From NCBI GenBank assembly GCA_026397695.1, contig JAPLUJ010000207.1:3249-9624 (forward strand): a stretch of DNA of 6,376 nt. The letters are read 5' to 3'. This document shows positions 1 through 5,785 of this stretch, piece by piece. The notes under the pieces are model-generated. The model saw only the letters and a list, made by a program, of their open reading frames with translations, did no database searches and was not told where the DNA came from. Position 1 is the stretch's first letter. Each line of letters opens with the position of its first letter. This DNA is from Verrucomicrobiota bacterium (GTDB lineage: Bacteria; Verrucomicrobiota; Verrucomicrobiia; Verrucomicrobiales; Akkermansiaceae). The translations under genes were made by a program, and so were the position numbers.

Positions 1-1676
1 ATTACCAGCGATGCCGGGCTTTCTTTTACAAATTTGCGCTGGACACTTTTTAGCTGTCCTTTAAATGCCGGAGTTAAATCAATGGTTGCTGAAGGTTGTG
101 AGCCTGTCTTAAAATCAACTATTTCAGCTTTTCCATCAACCACATGCAACTGGTTGTTCACCGAAATTGTGCTGTGCCCGAAATTGTTTTTTGTGAGTAG
201 TTTCCATCTATCGCATTCCTGGCAACGGCCCCACAAATCGAAGCCAGCACGTTCGAGCAAACCGTAACTTTGGTTGCCGGGGTCGATTGACCAGCGCACC
301 CCGTTCAATTCAAAAATAAACGAGCCGCCATCCATGTTGCCGTGATTTACGGTTCCACAGCCACCTTTTCCACCAAAATAAAAACCATTTGGATTCTTGT
401 CACCACCTGTAAAAATCACCACTGGGTTTGCTCCTCCACCCTTCCATGCTGTGGGAAGCGGAGTTGTCACCTTTTCTGAAAACTGAGCTGTCCAAACCAA
501 TCCGGCGCCCGCCAGCCGCGAAAAGTTTTTTATTTCAGCAGGCTGCGTTAAAAAATATTTTTCATTCAGAAATGTTTTATTTCCGGTTTTAGAGGCAAAC
601 CAGCTTAGCGTAAAGTTGCCGTATCCTTGGGCTTCTTCGTCGCAGTCGGCATAACTGTACAATTTATTCGAAGGCGAAATGGTAAGCATGGCGTACACAG
701 CGCTTTCTAAAAATCCGGGGAAAGTGGACAGACCAAAATCGTTACCGAAGGCGCTTTCGAAAATGGCTGCGGTAACCACCGAAAACTGGGTTCCGTAACC
801 CCAGTAAATGGGTCCTTCGGGGTAGGCGCCGTCGGGAGCATATTCACGCAGCGCATTGTTCATTCCCTCGATGGAACGGTAAATGGTTTTTGCAGCCAGC
901 TCAGGTTCCAATTCCGCAACCGCAATCGACGCCGCAATCATTCCGGCATTGCACACCTGGTTCCAGTTGTTGGTATTGTTTACCCATGAAGGTGTGGTTC
1001 CATTATCGGGCCAGCTTGCTTTTATGCCTTTTTCGATTAAAGATTTTTTTGCCAACGCGATTGTTGATTTTGGCAGGTCGCCGGCTGTCCAGTCGATTGC
1101 CAATGCAATTGCCAGCGACATTTCACCTACATCGAGAAAATGTTTTGGATTCCACGTCGGGAAATTACAGGCGGCAATTACTTCGTCGTTCAGCCGGTTC
1201 AGCAGGTGTTTGTCTTTTTCAATGCGGTAAACCATTGCCAGCATGTTAATACGGAACAGAAAATCCCGCGAAATGCCCAACTGGTTTTTCTGCGAATTGG
1301 GATTTTCGGGGATCTCGAGCGTGATTAAATCCCTTTTTAGAACATCTTCGGCATTGTATTTTATGGTCTGATAAATATTCTGAATAAGAGGGTTATTTTC
1401 GAGTTTTTCCTTTAGATTTTTCTCAATGCCCTTGTTCAAAACCAGACGGGGCGACTGTTTTTGCAGGTTTGTTTTGAGCCATGAAACTGTGATTGGATTG
1501 TCGAGTTTTACGGGTGCAGTTTTGTCCCCAAATTCGGATTGAGAGAAAACGGTATTGACCATAATAACAACGATAAAAAGGCAGGTAAATACTGATAATG
1601 GGGATAATTTACATTTGGTATTTGAACTAAAATATAAATACAATTGGTGTAAGATTACATCAGTAGTTGTTCTCAT
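1..1676 (-). CDS. Heparinase II/III-family polysaccharide lyase, secreted (C-terminus missing)
   Basis: The frame is open from the ATG at 1676-1674 to the left edge, giving 558 complete codons and no stop. Family members cleave uronic-acid polysaccharides (heparin/heparan, alginate, related glycans) by beta-elimination, usually in the periplasm or outside the cell. Residues 24-46 form a hydrophobic signal peptide ending VNTVFSQ. Residues of about 60-400 are helical, as in the alpha/alpha toroid, with the motifs NNWNQVCNAG (236-245) and YPEGPIYWGYGT (285-296). The beta-sandwich domain begins near 415 and contains NHGNMDGGSFIFE (444-456), which matches the family's H-x-N-x-D-x-x-SF signature. 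An FGHSTISV stretch follows at 499-506. The substrate cannot be told from this. The start directly follows an in-frame TAA (1679-1677), so no earlier start exists, but 23 residues ahead of the signal peptide is unusual. No Shine-Dalgarno is seen; the leader is A/T-rich. Base composition is clearly lower in GC than the genes to the right. Confidence 0.9.
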   Translation of the reverse strand, partial: MRTTTDVILHQLYLYFSSNTKCKLSPLSVFTCLFIVVIMVNTVFSQSEFGDKTAPVKLDNPITVSWLKTNLQKQSPRLVLNKGIEKNLKEKLENNPLIQNIYQTIKYNAEDVLKRDLITLEIPENPNSQKNQLGISRDFLFRINMLAMVYRIEKDKHLLNRLNDEVIAACNFPTWNPKHFLDVGEMSLAIALAIDWTAGDLPKSTIALAKKSLIEKGIKASWPDNGTTPSWVNNTNNWNQVCNAGMIAASIAVAELEPELAAKTIYRSIEGMNNALREYAPDGAYPEGPIYWGYGTQFSVVTAAIFESAFGNDFGLSTFPGFLESAVYAMLTISPSNKLYSYADCDEEAQGYGNFTLSWFASKTGNKTFLNEKYFLTQPAEIKNFSRLAGAGLVWTAQFSEKVTTPLPTAWKGGGANPVVIFTGGDKNPNGFYFGGKGGCGTVNHGNMDGGSFIFELNGVRWSIDPGNQSYGLLERAGFDLWGRCQECDRWKLLTKNNFGHSTISVNNQLHVVDGKAEIVDFKTGSQPSATIDLTPAFKGQLKSVQRKFVKESPASLV

Positions 1677-1692
1677 TTAACTGTCAGATTTA

Positions 1693-1721
1693 AGGTTATC
1701 GATTGATTTCGGGCAAAACAA
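1693..1721 (-). promoter_or_regulatory. Weak candidate promoter of the lyase gene
   Basis: On the minus strand TTGTTT (1721-1716) and TAACCT (1698-1693) are separated by 17 bases and lie just upstream of the lyase start at 1676. The -10 match is poor (3 of 6). If the gene is Bacteroidota-derived, a TTG/TAnnTTTG-type promoter would be expected, and this region fits that only partly. The placement is reasonable but the call is speculative. Confidence 0.2.
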
Positions 1722-1745
1722 TTGCGTATTTTACTGCCAGGAAAT

Positions 1746-1811
1746 AGCTTTTGCGGTGAAGGCCGTTGCAAGAGCCGGTGGCCGGACCGGAAGGCGGGCA
1801 AATGGGGGTTG
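1746..1811 (-). repeat. Intergenic repeat, copy 1
   Basis: The core at 1755-1811 (57 bp) matches copy 3 (5547-5603) at 53 of 57 positions by eye. It also shares a further 9 bp (AGCTTTTG and neighbours, from 1746) with copy 2. The centre carries CCGGT-n6-ACCGG arms (1775-1790), a short hairpin; in this copy the outermost G-C pair is lost. The repeat lies about 80 bp upstream of the lyase start and about 100 bp downstream of the glycosidase stop. A 63-codon minus-strand frame (1673-1864) runs through it, but copies 1 and 2 are not kept in the same reading frame, so it is unlikely to be coding. Confidence 0.85.
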
Positions 1812-1910
1812 ATGAGGGCCTCCTTGACTTTTAATGAGCGGCGATTCATGAAGGGATTCATCATAAGTGTGGTTTGATGGTTTGTCCGTGATTGAAGTGC
1901 AACTCCGGCT

Positions 1911-3272
1911 TCATGAAGTTCTTTTGAGTTTTAATTCATGTCGGCTCGAAAGCCCGTCGAGCATCATGGTGACGATGGTGCAGCACATGCCGATGTAGGG
2001 GACACCCAGCGGTTTGCCGGTGACGGGATTGTAATGTTCGCTGATGCCGTTCTTGAGGGCGTTGGCAATGGTCTTGTCGGCGATATCCGCGGCGATCTTC
2101 TGGTAGCCATGTTGCGCAAAACCGCCCGCCACCTGATAATTCGGGGCGGGCCAGATGTCGCCGCGCCAATAGCCGTTCGGATTCCATCGCTTGTCCTTCC
2201 GGTCCACGGTTGTGATCGGCAGCGGCGTTTGCCAATGCTCTGTCATGAATGCTTCCGCCATCCGTTTGGTCATCGCCTCAGTGGGAACATCCGTCGCCAA
2301 AGGTATCCAGCTTCCGATGGTCGCTGTCTTGATTTTTTCCAAAGTATCCCGTTTCACCGAGAGGAAGCAGCCGGACTCTTCGTCCCACATGTGTTGGCGC
2401 ATGGCGGCGACGGATTTACCGATCCGTTGCTGGCGGCGTTTGGCCATCGCGGTGTCGCCCATGATCTCTGCCAAACGCATCAGGCTGTTTTCCCCCATGA
2501 TGAGATAAGCCGTGTTGCCGGAAGCGCAGATGTCTCCATACCACGCGCCTTCGTCGGGTCCTTTCCGGGTTGGATGGACAGTGAGATTCAAGTCGTCCAG
2601 ATTGCATTCGTAATCGAAGGTTTCATAGCGCGCGTGCTGGACCACGCCGCTGTAGGCGCCGACGGCGATCAGGCCGGCATTCGTCACATCGCGTTCGCGC
2701 CAATACCATTCGTGAAATTTTTCCAATGGCGCGAGGCTTTGACGGAGGAGCTCCTTGTCGCCATTGCGCTTGAAGACGCGCTCCAGCCCCCAGGCAAGGA
2801 TGGGAATCTGCGAATAAGCCGGGTACTTGTTCCAATCTTTTCTGTTGGGCTCTATCATGCAGGGGATCATGTCATGCGCATAATCGGGGCGCACCGCGTT
2901 CCAGCGTTCCTGAAAATCCCAATAGTTCTGGAAAATTTCGCGGATCACTTCCTTCTGGTCTGGCAGGATGGCCAGAAGGTCCACCACAAACATCGTATCC
3001 CAGAGCCACTGGCCGTAGAAGGCATTCCCGGTGCCAGCCAGCAGCCAGCGGCGTTTGAAGATGCCTTCCGGCGGCTTGATCTTTCCGAGCACGCATTGCC
3101 GGAACATATCCTCCGCCAGACGAAGGAGCTCCGGATCTTTCGATTCAAAAAGTGATTTGATGTCGAGCGGTGACGCTGCCGTTGCCGCCCGGCCGGTCGC
3201 AGCCAGTCGGGACAGCAGCAGTGAGCCCATGCCTGCCATCAGGCTTTGGTGCATGAAAGTTCGGCGGTTCAT
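1911..3272 (-). CDS. Tat-exported GH63/MGH1-like (trehalase-fold) glycosidase
   Basis: This 453-residue protein starts MNRRTFM and has a hydrophobic stretch at 12-22 and an Ala-rich cleavage region near 28-34. That is a twin-arginine (Tat) signal, so it is probably exported folded. The rest resembles the (alpha/alpha)6 glycosidases of the GH63, GH37 and mannosylglycerate-hydrolase group: QWLWDTMF at 88-95, HEWYWRERD at 187-195, YWRGDIWPAPNY at 368-379 and EHYNPVTGKPLG at 412-423. In that group the Glu of the last motif is the usual catalytic base, here E412. The general acid normally sits in a G-[ML]-D-N-[ST] motif; the nearest equivalent here is NLDDLNLT (225-232), so the acid is likely D226 or D227 but is not certain. 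Substrate unknown; an alpha-glucoside or alpha-mannoside is the family default. No strong Shine-Dalgarno precedes the ATG, but the twin-arginine immediately after it supports this start. It is separated from both neighbours by over 230 bp of spacer. Confidence 0.88.
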   Translation of the reverse strand: MNRRTFMHQSLMAGMGSLLLSRLAATGRAATAASPLDIKSLFESKDPELLRLAEDMFRQCVLGKIKPPEGIFKRRWLLAGTGNAFYGQWLWDTMFVVDLLAILPDQKEVIREIFQNYWDFQERWNAVRPDYAHDMIPCMIEPNRKDWNKYPAYSQIPILAWGLERVFKRNGDKELLRQSLAPLEKFHEWYWRERDVTNAGLIAVGAYSGVVQHARYETFDYECNLDDLNLTVHPTRKGPDEGAWYGDICASGNTAYLIMGENSLMRLAEIMGDTAMAKRRQQRIGKSVAAMRQHMWDEESGCFLSVKRDTLEKIKTATIGSWIPLATDVPTEAMTKRMAEAFMTEHWQTPLPITTVDRKDKRWNPNGYWRGDIWPAPNYQVAGGFAQHGYQKIAADIADKTIANALKNGISEHYNPVTGKPLGVPYIGMCCTIVTMMLDGLSSRHELKLKRTS

Positions 3273-3288
3273 AGATGACTGCTAGGTA

Positions 3289-3384
3289 AGCTTTTGAGGT
3301 GAAGGCCGTTGAATGAGCCGGTGGCCGGACCGGCCTGCCTGTCGAAGCCTTGGCGAAGACCGTCGGGCGGGGAAATGGGGGTTG
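3289..3384 (-). repeat. Intergenic repeat, copy 2 (with inserted module)
   Basis: This is the same repeat as copies 1 and 3. Once a 30-bp insertion (3335-3364) is removed, the 57-bp core starting at 3298 matches copy 3 at 54 positions by eye. Its palindromic core is intact: GCCGGT (3317-3322), a 6-base loop, ACCGGC (3329-3334). It ends about 16 bp upstream of the glycosidase start at 3272 on the side nearest the gene, so it must overlap that gene's promoter or leader region. Frames crossing it on the minus strand read FAKASTGRP..., a low-complexity product I regard as non-coding. Confidence 0.85.
3335..3364. repeat. 30-bp module inserted in repeat copy 2
   Basis: Copies 1 and 3 lack this segment, which lies exactly at the right edge of the palindromic arm. 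It contains GTCGAAGCC-TT-GGCGAAGAC (3341-3360), which can fold into a short stem with GTC/GAC and GCC/GGC pairs around mismatched GAA/GAA. No target-site duplication is visible beyond a single ambiguous C. It may be a second repeat family nested in the first, or the ancestral form that the other copies lost. Confidence 0.65.
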
Positions 3385-3417
3385 TGGCACATTGTCTCAT
3401 TCATCTTGAACTCCAAT

Positions 3418-3441
3418 AGCCGATAGGAGTAGCTGATAGGA
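3418..3441. repeat. Short near-direct repeat (AGCYGATAGGA x2)
   Basis: AGCCGATAGGA (3418-3428) and AGCTGATAGGA (3431-3441) differ at one base and are spaced 13 bp apart. They lie in the spacer downstream of the 633-residue gene. Function unknown; this may be slippage-derived low-complexity DNA. Confidence 0.6.
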
Positions 3442-3508
3442 AATTCGGGCTCTTCCGTTTCTAGATTCTTGAAATCATGAATTTGCGATTGTTAGGTCAA
3501 GTTTTCCG

Positions 3509-3537
3509 GTCTTCTGTCTTCTGTCTTCAAGTCTTCT
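3509..3537. repeat. Heptanucleotide tandem array (GTCTTCT)
   Basis: Units at 3509-3515, 3516-3522, 3523-3529 (last base changed) and, after one extra A, 3531-3537. On the minus strand this reads AGAAGAC repeated immediately after the stop codon of the 633-residue gene. It is a slippage-prone microsatellite in the 3' untranslated region. I see no stem-plus-T-run terminator there. Confidence 0.75.
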
Positions 3538-3538
3538 A

Positions 3539-5440
3539 TCAATCCTCGAAGTAGAAGGAGAACAGTTTGGCCTCCTGCAGTTTGAAGTGAAGCCTGACCT
3601 GCTTGCCCTGATACTTCGCCAGATCGAAACCTTTGGAATCCTGCCATTTGACGATGCCATTTTTGGCCGTTCGCGTCACGTATTCGCTGGTGCCGATAGG
3701 GTTGCCTTGCGGGTCGCAAACTTCGATCTCGACGAATCCGCCCGAGGCATGGACATCGGCATTGATGCCCAGTTTGTTTCCGACAACGGTAATCGGTTTG
3801 GTCATGACCGTCGCATGTCGACTGTGGGCGCCGGCGGCGATTTGTTCGAGTCCGGCCCAACCATCGGGGCGAAGCGTCGCGCGGCAAAAGAAGGCGTCTC
3901 GCCAACCGAAGAATCGGCCGTTATTCGAGCCGTAATAGAGTTCGATGGTGCCGTCTTTCTTCACCATGGGGTCACACGGGAATATGCAACCCCAGTCGTA
4001 GGTGCCCACGGTGCGGCTGTTGGCGATAAAGCGTTGTCCTACTTCGATCCATTCCCACTTCAAGCCGTCGGGACTCCAAGCCAACTCGACGTATTGACGA
4101 TCGTTGAGTGTATCGAACATGCCCACCATACCGACGTAAATGCCGCCGGTCTTGAAGACGGTGAAGTCGTGGATTTCGCGATCGAGATCGGGCCCCTCGA
4201 GCACCACGGTAGCCCTGGGCCAATGGATGAAGTCGCGACTCGTGGTGCGCGAGGCAAGGCGGTATCCATAACTACCATATCGCTTGCCGGCGAGGCCTTT
4301 TTTCGACCACGCGCGGGTGTACATCACAAACCGGTCCAAGTCATCGTCCCAGAAGACCGATTGACGCGTATCGCTACGATCCGGCACGTCTGTTCGAACC
4401 TCCTTCCAGTCGTGGATGCCGTCGGACGAGAACCAGGCTCTTCCTTGTTGCGGAAGAGTCGCTTTGTAGCGTTTGTTCGGGTCGGGGTCGCGCGGATCCT
4501 TGATGACCGTGGTGCCGTGAGACGCCATCAGGACGACGTTGTTCTTTTTTGTGCCGTAGAGTTCGACGATGCCGAGTTCGGGCTTCTCCCACTTGATGCC
4601 GTCTTGCGAGGTCGCATAGCAGACCCCGCCCCGGCGCTCGCTTTCGTGCCACTTGACGCGGGCGCGTTGATCGAGCGGGGTCTGGTTTTCCAATTTGCTG
4701 ACCACAAAACCATTGTACCAAAGCTTGTAGCGTTGCTCTTCTTCATCGAAGATCAGACTGCCATAGAGGTTCGAAATGTACGGTTCCCACAGCTTGTCTT
4801 CGGCGAAGAGCGGGTTGCGCGGATCCTTGATCGGATCACCCAAGGTGAGCTTGGCGTTGTCGGTCTTCTCGATAATGCGGGAATCCATGATGAGGTACTT
4901 CTTCCTCGCGAAAATATCGAACTGCGGACGCACCTCTGTATAAGTGAGCACGACGTCCTGCGAGGGCTCCATGAGGAACGTCGGGTTCGGGCGTTCCACC
5001 CGTTTGAGTTCGAGTCCCTTCGGGATGAACTCGCGGCCGTGTACGAACTTCAACTGAGCGGGTTTCCCTTCGCTTTTCTCGTATTGTCCGCAGTAATGGA
5101 TGGCCGTTTTGAATTCATCGACGCCATAGAGCCCGAGTTTCTGATTGTACTCGTCTTGCATTTTCAAGTATAACTTCGGCCTTCCTTCCTTCCATCCGTC
5201 CCCCGGCAGGCCGCCTTGAAACATGAGAACGTCGTAGTGTGTGTCATACTCCGACGACCGCAAAACGGCTTGGGCGCCGTACTGCTTACCCTCGGCGTCG
5301 GTGCCGAGGTATTCGCCTTGAACGGTATCCTTTGTCGCAACGGGTGACGGCTCTTTCGCTTGGCTTGTTTGTACAACAAGCAATAGACCCATTGCCGCAA
5401 TCATGAATACTCTGCCGGTGATTCTCTCATTCGTGCTCAT
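3539..5440 (-). CDS. Secreted GH32/GH43-like five-bladed propeller protein with N-terminal QGEY/GGLPGDGW module
   Basis: A 633-residue protein. Residues 1-28 are a Sec signal peptide (hydrophobic 11-23, cleavage after TSQA). Residues of about 41-160 (QGEYLG 41-46, GGLPGDGW 76-83, LKRVERPNPTF 145-155) resemble the module that in planctomycete-type proteins usually precedes a DUF1080 (3-keto-disaccharide hydrolase) domain. From about 170 to 550 it reads like planctomycete GH32/GH43-fold proteins: YGSLIFDEEEQRYKLWY, GVCYATSQDGIKWEKPELG, KDPRDPDPNKRYKA, then an ELAWSPDGLKWEW-type blade. The C-terminus (about 570-633, GINADVHASGGFVEIEV to the end) is the beta-sandwich tail typical of these proteins. 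It probably binds or cleaves a glycan outside the cytoplasm; I cannot assign catalytic residues or substrate. The ATG is supported by GAGGAA 6 bases upstream; an alternative Met13 would remove half of the signal peptide. Confidence 0.87.
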   Translation of the reverse strand: MSTNERITGRVFMIAAMGLLLVVQTSQAKEPSPVATKDTVQGEYLGTDAEGKQYGAQAVLRSSEYDTHYDVLMFQGGLPGDGWKEGRPKLYLKMQDEYNQKLGLYGVDEFKTAIHYCGQYEKSEGKPAQLKFVHGREFIPKGLELKRVERPNPTFLMEPSQDVVLTYTEVRPQFDIFARKKYLIMDSRIIEKTDNAKLTLGDPIKDPRNPLFAEDKLWEPYISNLYGSLIFDEEEQRYKLWYNGFVVSKLENQTPLDQRARVKWHESERRGGVCYATSQDGIKWEKPELGIVELYGTKKNNVVLMASHGTTVIKDPRDPDPNKRYKATLPQQGRAWFSSDGIHDWKEVRTDVPDRSDTRQSVFWDDDLDRFVMYTRAWSKKGLAGKRYGSYGYRLASRTTSRDFIHWPRATVVLEGPDLDREIHDFTVFKTGGIYVGMVGMFDTLNDRQYVELAWSPDGLKWEWIEVGQRFIANSRTVGTYDWGCIFPCDPMVKKDGTIELYYGSNNGRFFGWRDAFFCRATLRPDGWAGLEQIAAGAHSRHATVMTKPITVVGNKLGINADVHASGGFVEIEVCDPQGNPIGTSEYVTRTAKNGIVKWQDSKGFDLAKYQGKQVRLHFKLQEAKLFSFYFED

Positions 5441-5446
5441 TTCGTG

Positions 5447-5452
5447 TTCCTC
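5447..5452 (-). promoter_or_regulatory. Shine-Dalgarno of the 633-residue gene
   Basis: GAGGAA on the minus strand ends 6 bases before the ATG at 5440. It is the only clear Shine-Dalgarno in the window and it fixes this start. Confidence 0.7.
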
Positions 5453-5481
5453 ATTTCTTGTCGTTCGGTGAAAACAGTGCG

Positions 5482-5510
5482 ATTAGAGTTCCTTCCGTAT
5501 GTGAACGCAA
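5482..5510 (-). promoter_or_regulatory. Candidate sigma-70-type promoter of the 633-residue gene
   Basis: On the minus strand TTGCGT (5510-5505) and TCTAAT (5487-5482) have a 17-base spacer. The -10 matches the consensus at 5 of 6 positions and the -35 at 3 of 6. Transcription would begin near 5475, giving a leader of about 35 nt that contains the GAGGAA site. Repeat copy 3 lies some 30 bp further upstream. Plausible, unproven. Confidence 0.35.
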
Positions 5511-5539
5511 AGGAGAATATTCTAACTGATAGAAAATCA

Positions 5540-5603
5540 CTTTCGGGGTGAAGGCTGTTGCAAGAGCCGGTGGCCGGACCGGCGGGCGGGGAAATGGGGG
5601 TTG
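5540..5603 (-). repeat. Intergenic repeat, copy 3
   Basis: The core at 5547-5603 is near-identical to copies 1 and 2 (3-4 differences each, by eye, ignoring the insertion). It has an intact palindrome, GCCGGT (5566-5571) with loop GGCCGG and ACCGGC (5578-5583), then the conserved GAAATGGGGGTTG end. Its CCTTCACC block points toward the minus-strand gene starting at 5440, about 107 bp away. Confidence 0.87.
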
Positions 5604-5616
5604 TTCGGCTCGCCGA

Positions 5617-5666
5617 GTTCGGACTTTGGATTGGAGGCTTAACCGTTCACCAATGCCAGTCCGAAC
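5617..5666. repeat. Bulged stem-loop
   Basis: GTTCGGACT (5617-5625) is perfectly complementary to AGTCCGAAC (5658-5666). After a TT bulge, GG pairs with CC, and ATTGG (5630-5634) pairs with CCAAT (5650-5654), leaving a 15-base loop. No T-run follows on either strand, so it is not an obvious intrinsic terminator. It sits between repeat copy 3 and its inverted partial copy. Confidence 0.65.
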
Positions 5667-5683
5667 CCATGCCGACTGCCGAG

Positions 5684-5701
5684 TGCAATACCTTCACCCC
5701 G
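5684..5701 (+). repeat. Truncated inverted copy of the intergenic repeat (copy 4)
   Basis: TGCAATACCTTCACCCCG is the reverse complement of the start of copy 3, with an 11-bp perfect arm (5691-5701 against 5544-5554), a 3-versus-2 base interruption, then TGCAA (5684-5688) against TTGCA (5558-5562). The remainder of the repeat is absent or unrecognisable. It lies 84 bp upstream of the plus-strand ATG, in the same orientation relative to that gene as copies 1-3 have to theirs. Confidence 0.6.
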
Positions 5702-5730
5702 GATACATTGCGACAGTCCCGAGATCCCGC

Positions 5731-5766
5731 GTCAATCCGAGTCAATCCGCTTGACCGTCCCCGGTC
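5731..5766 (+). repeat. 10-bp tandem duplication and small GC hairpin before the plus-strand gene
   Basis: GTCAATCCGA (5731-5740) is followed directly by GTCAATCCGC (5741-5750). Next, GACCG (5753-5757) and CGGTC (5762-5766) form a 5-bp stem with a 4-base loop, 19 bases before the ATG. This could be an operator or leader structure, or nothing. No Shine-Dalgarno is visible between the hairpin and the ATG. Confidence 0.4.
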
Positions 5767-5785
5767 GGCAAGCCACGACTTCGCC

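Larger units (their letters stand above)
5441..5785. other. Divergent intergenic region with nested repeats
   Basis: This 345-bp spacer between two divergently oriented genes contains no convincing gene. Going left to right it holds the candidate promoter and Shine-Dalgarno of the minus-strand gene, repeat copy 3, a bulged hairpin, a partial inverted copy of the repeat, a 10-bp tandem duplication and a small GC hairpin just before the plus-strand ATG. A 68-codon frame at 5548-5754 translates the repeat and low-complexity DNA and is not credible. Confidence 0.8.

Noticed and set aside
1673..1864. 63-codon minus-strand frame overlapping the lyase start by ATGA, beginning MMNPFMNRRSLK
   Set aside because: It mainly translates intergenic repeat copy 1, the other copies do not preserve its frame, and it has no recognisable domain. 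The resemblance of MNRR to the Tat protein start is too short to call a gene remnant.
1909..1918. CTTCATGAAG palindrome over the glycosidase stop codon as a terminator
   Set aside because: A 10-bp palindrome with no loop and no T-run is not an intrinsic terminator; I found no convincing terminator in any spacer.
1938..3155. Long 405-codon plus-strand frame opposite the glycosidase gene
   Set aside because: It is an antisense shadow of a GC-rich gene; the minus-strand frame has a Tat signal and family motifs while this one has none.
1746..3384. Possible integron gene-cassette array (single genes separated by similar repeats)
   Set aside because: The repeats lack attC R/L box sequences and typical architecture, lie well away from gene ends, and no integrase is visible.
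3587..5173. Long 528-codon plus-strand frame opposite the 633-residue gene
   Set aside because: Antisense shadow; no signal peptide or recognised domain, whereas the opposite strand encodes a coherent secreted protein with a Shine-Dalgarno.
1746..5603. CRISPR array
   Set aside because: The repeat copies are separated by whole genes of 1.3-1.9 kb, not by short uniform spacers.
5751..5780. TTGACC as a -35 box for the plus-strand gene
   Set aside because: No acceptable -10 follows at 16-18 bp spacing, and it would place the start of transcription at or past the ATG.
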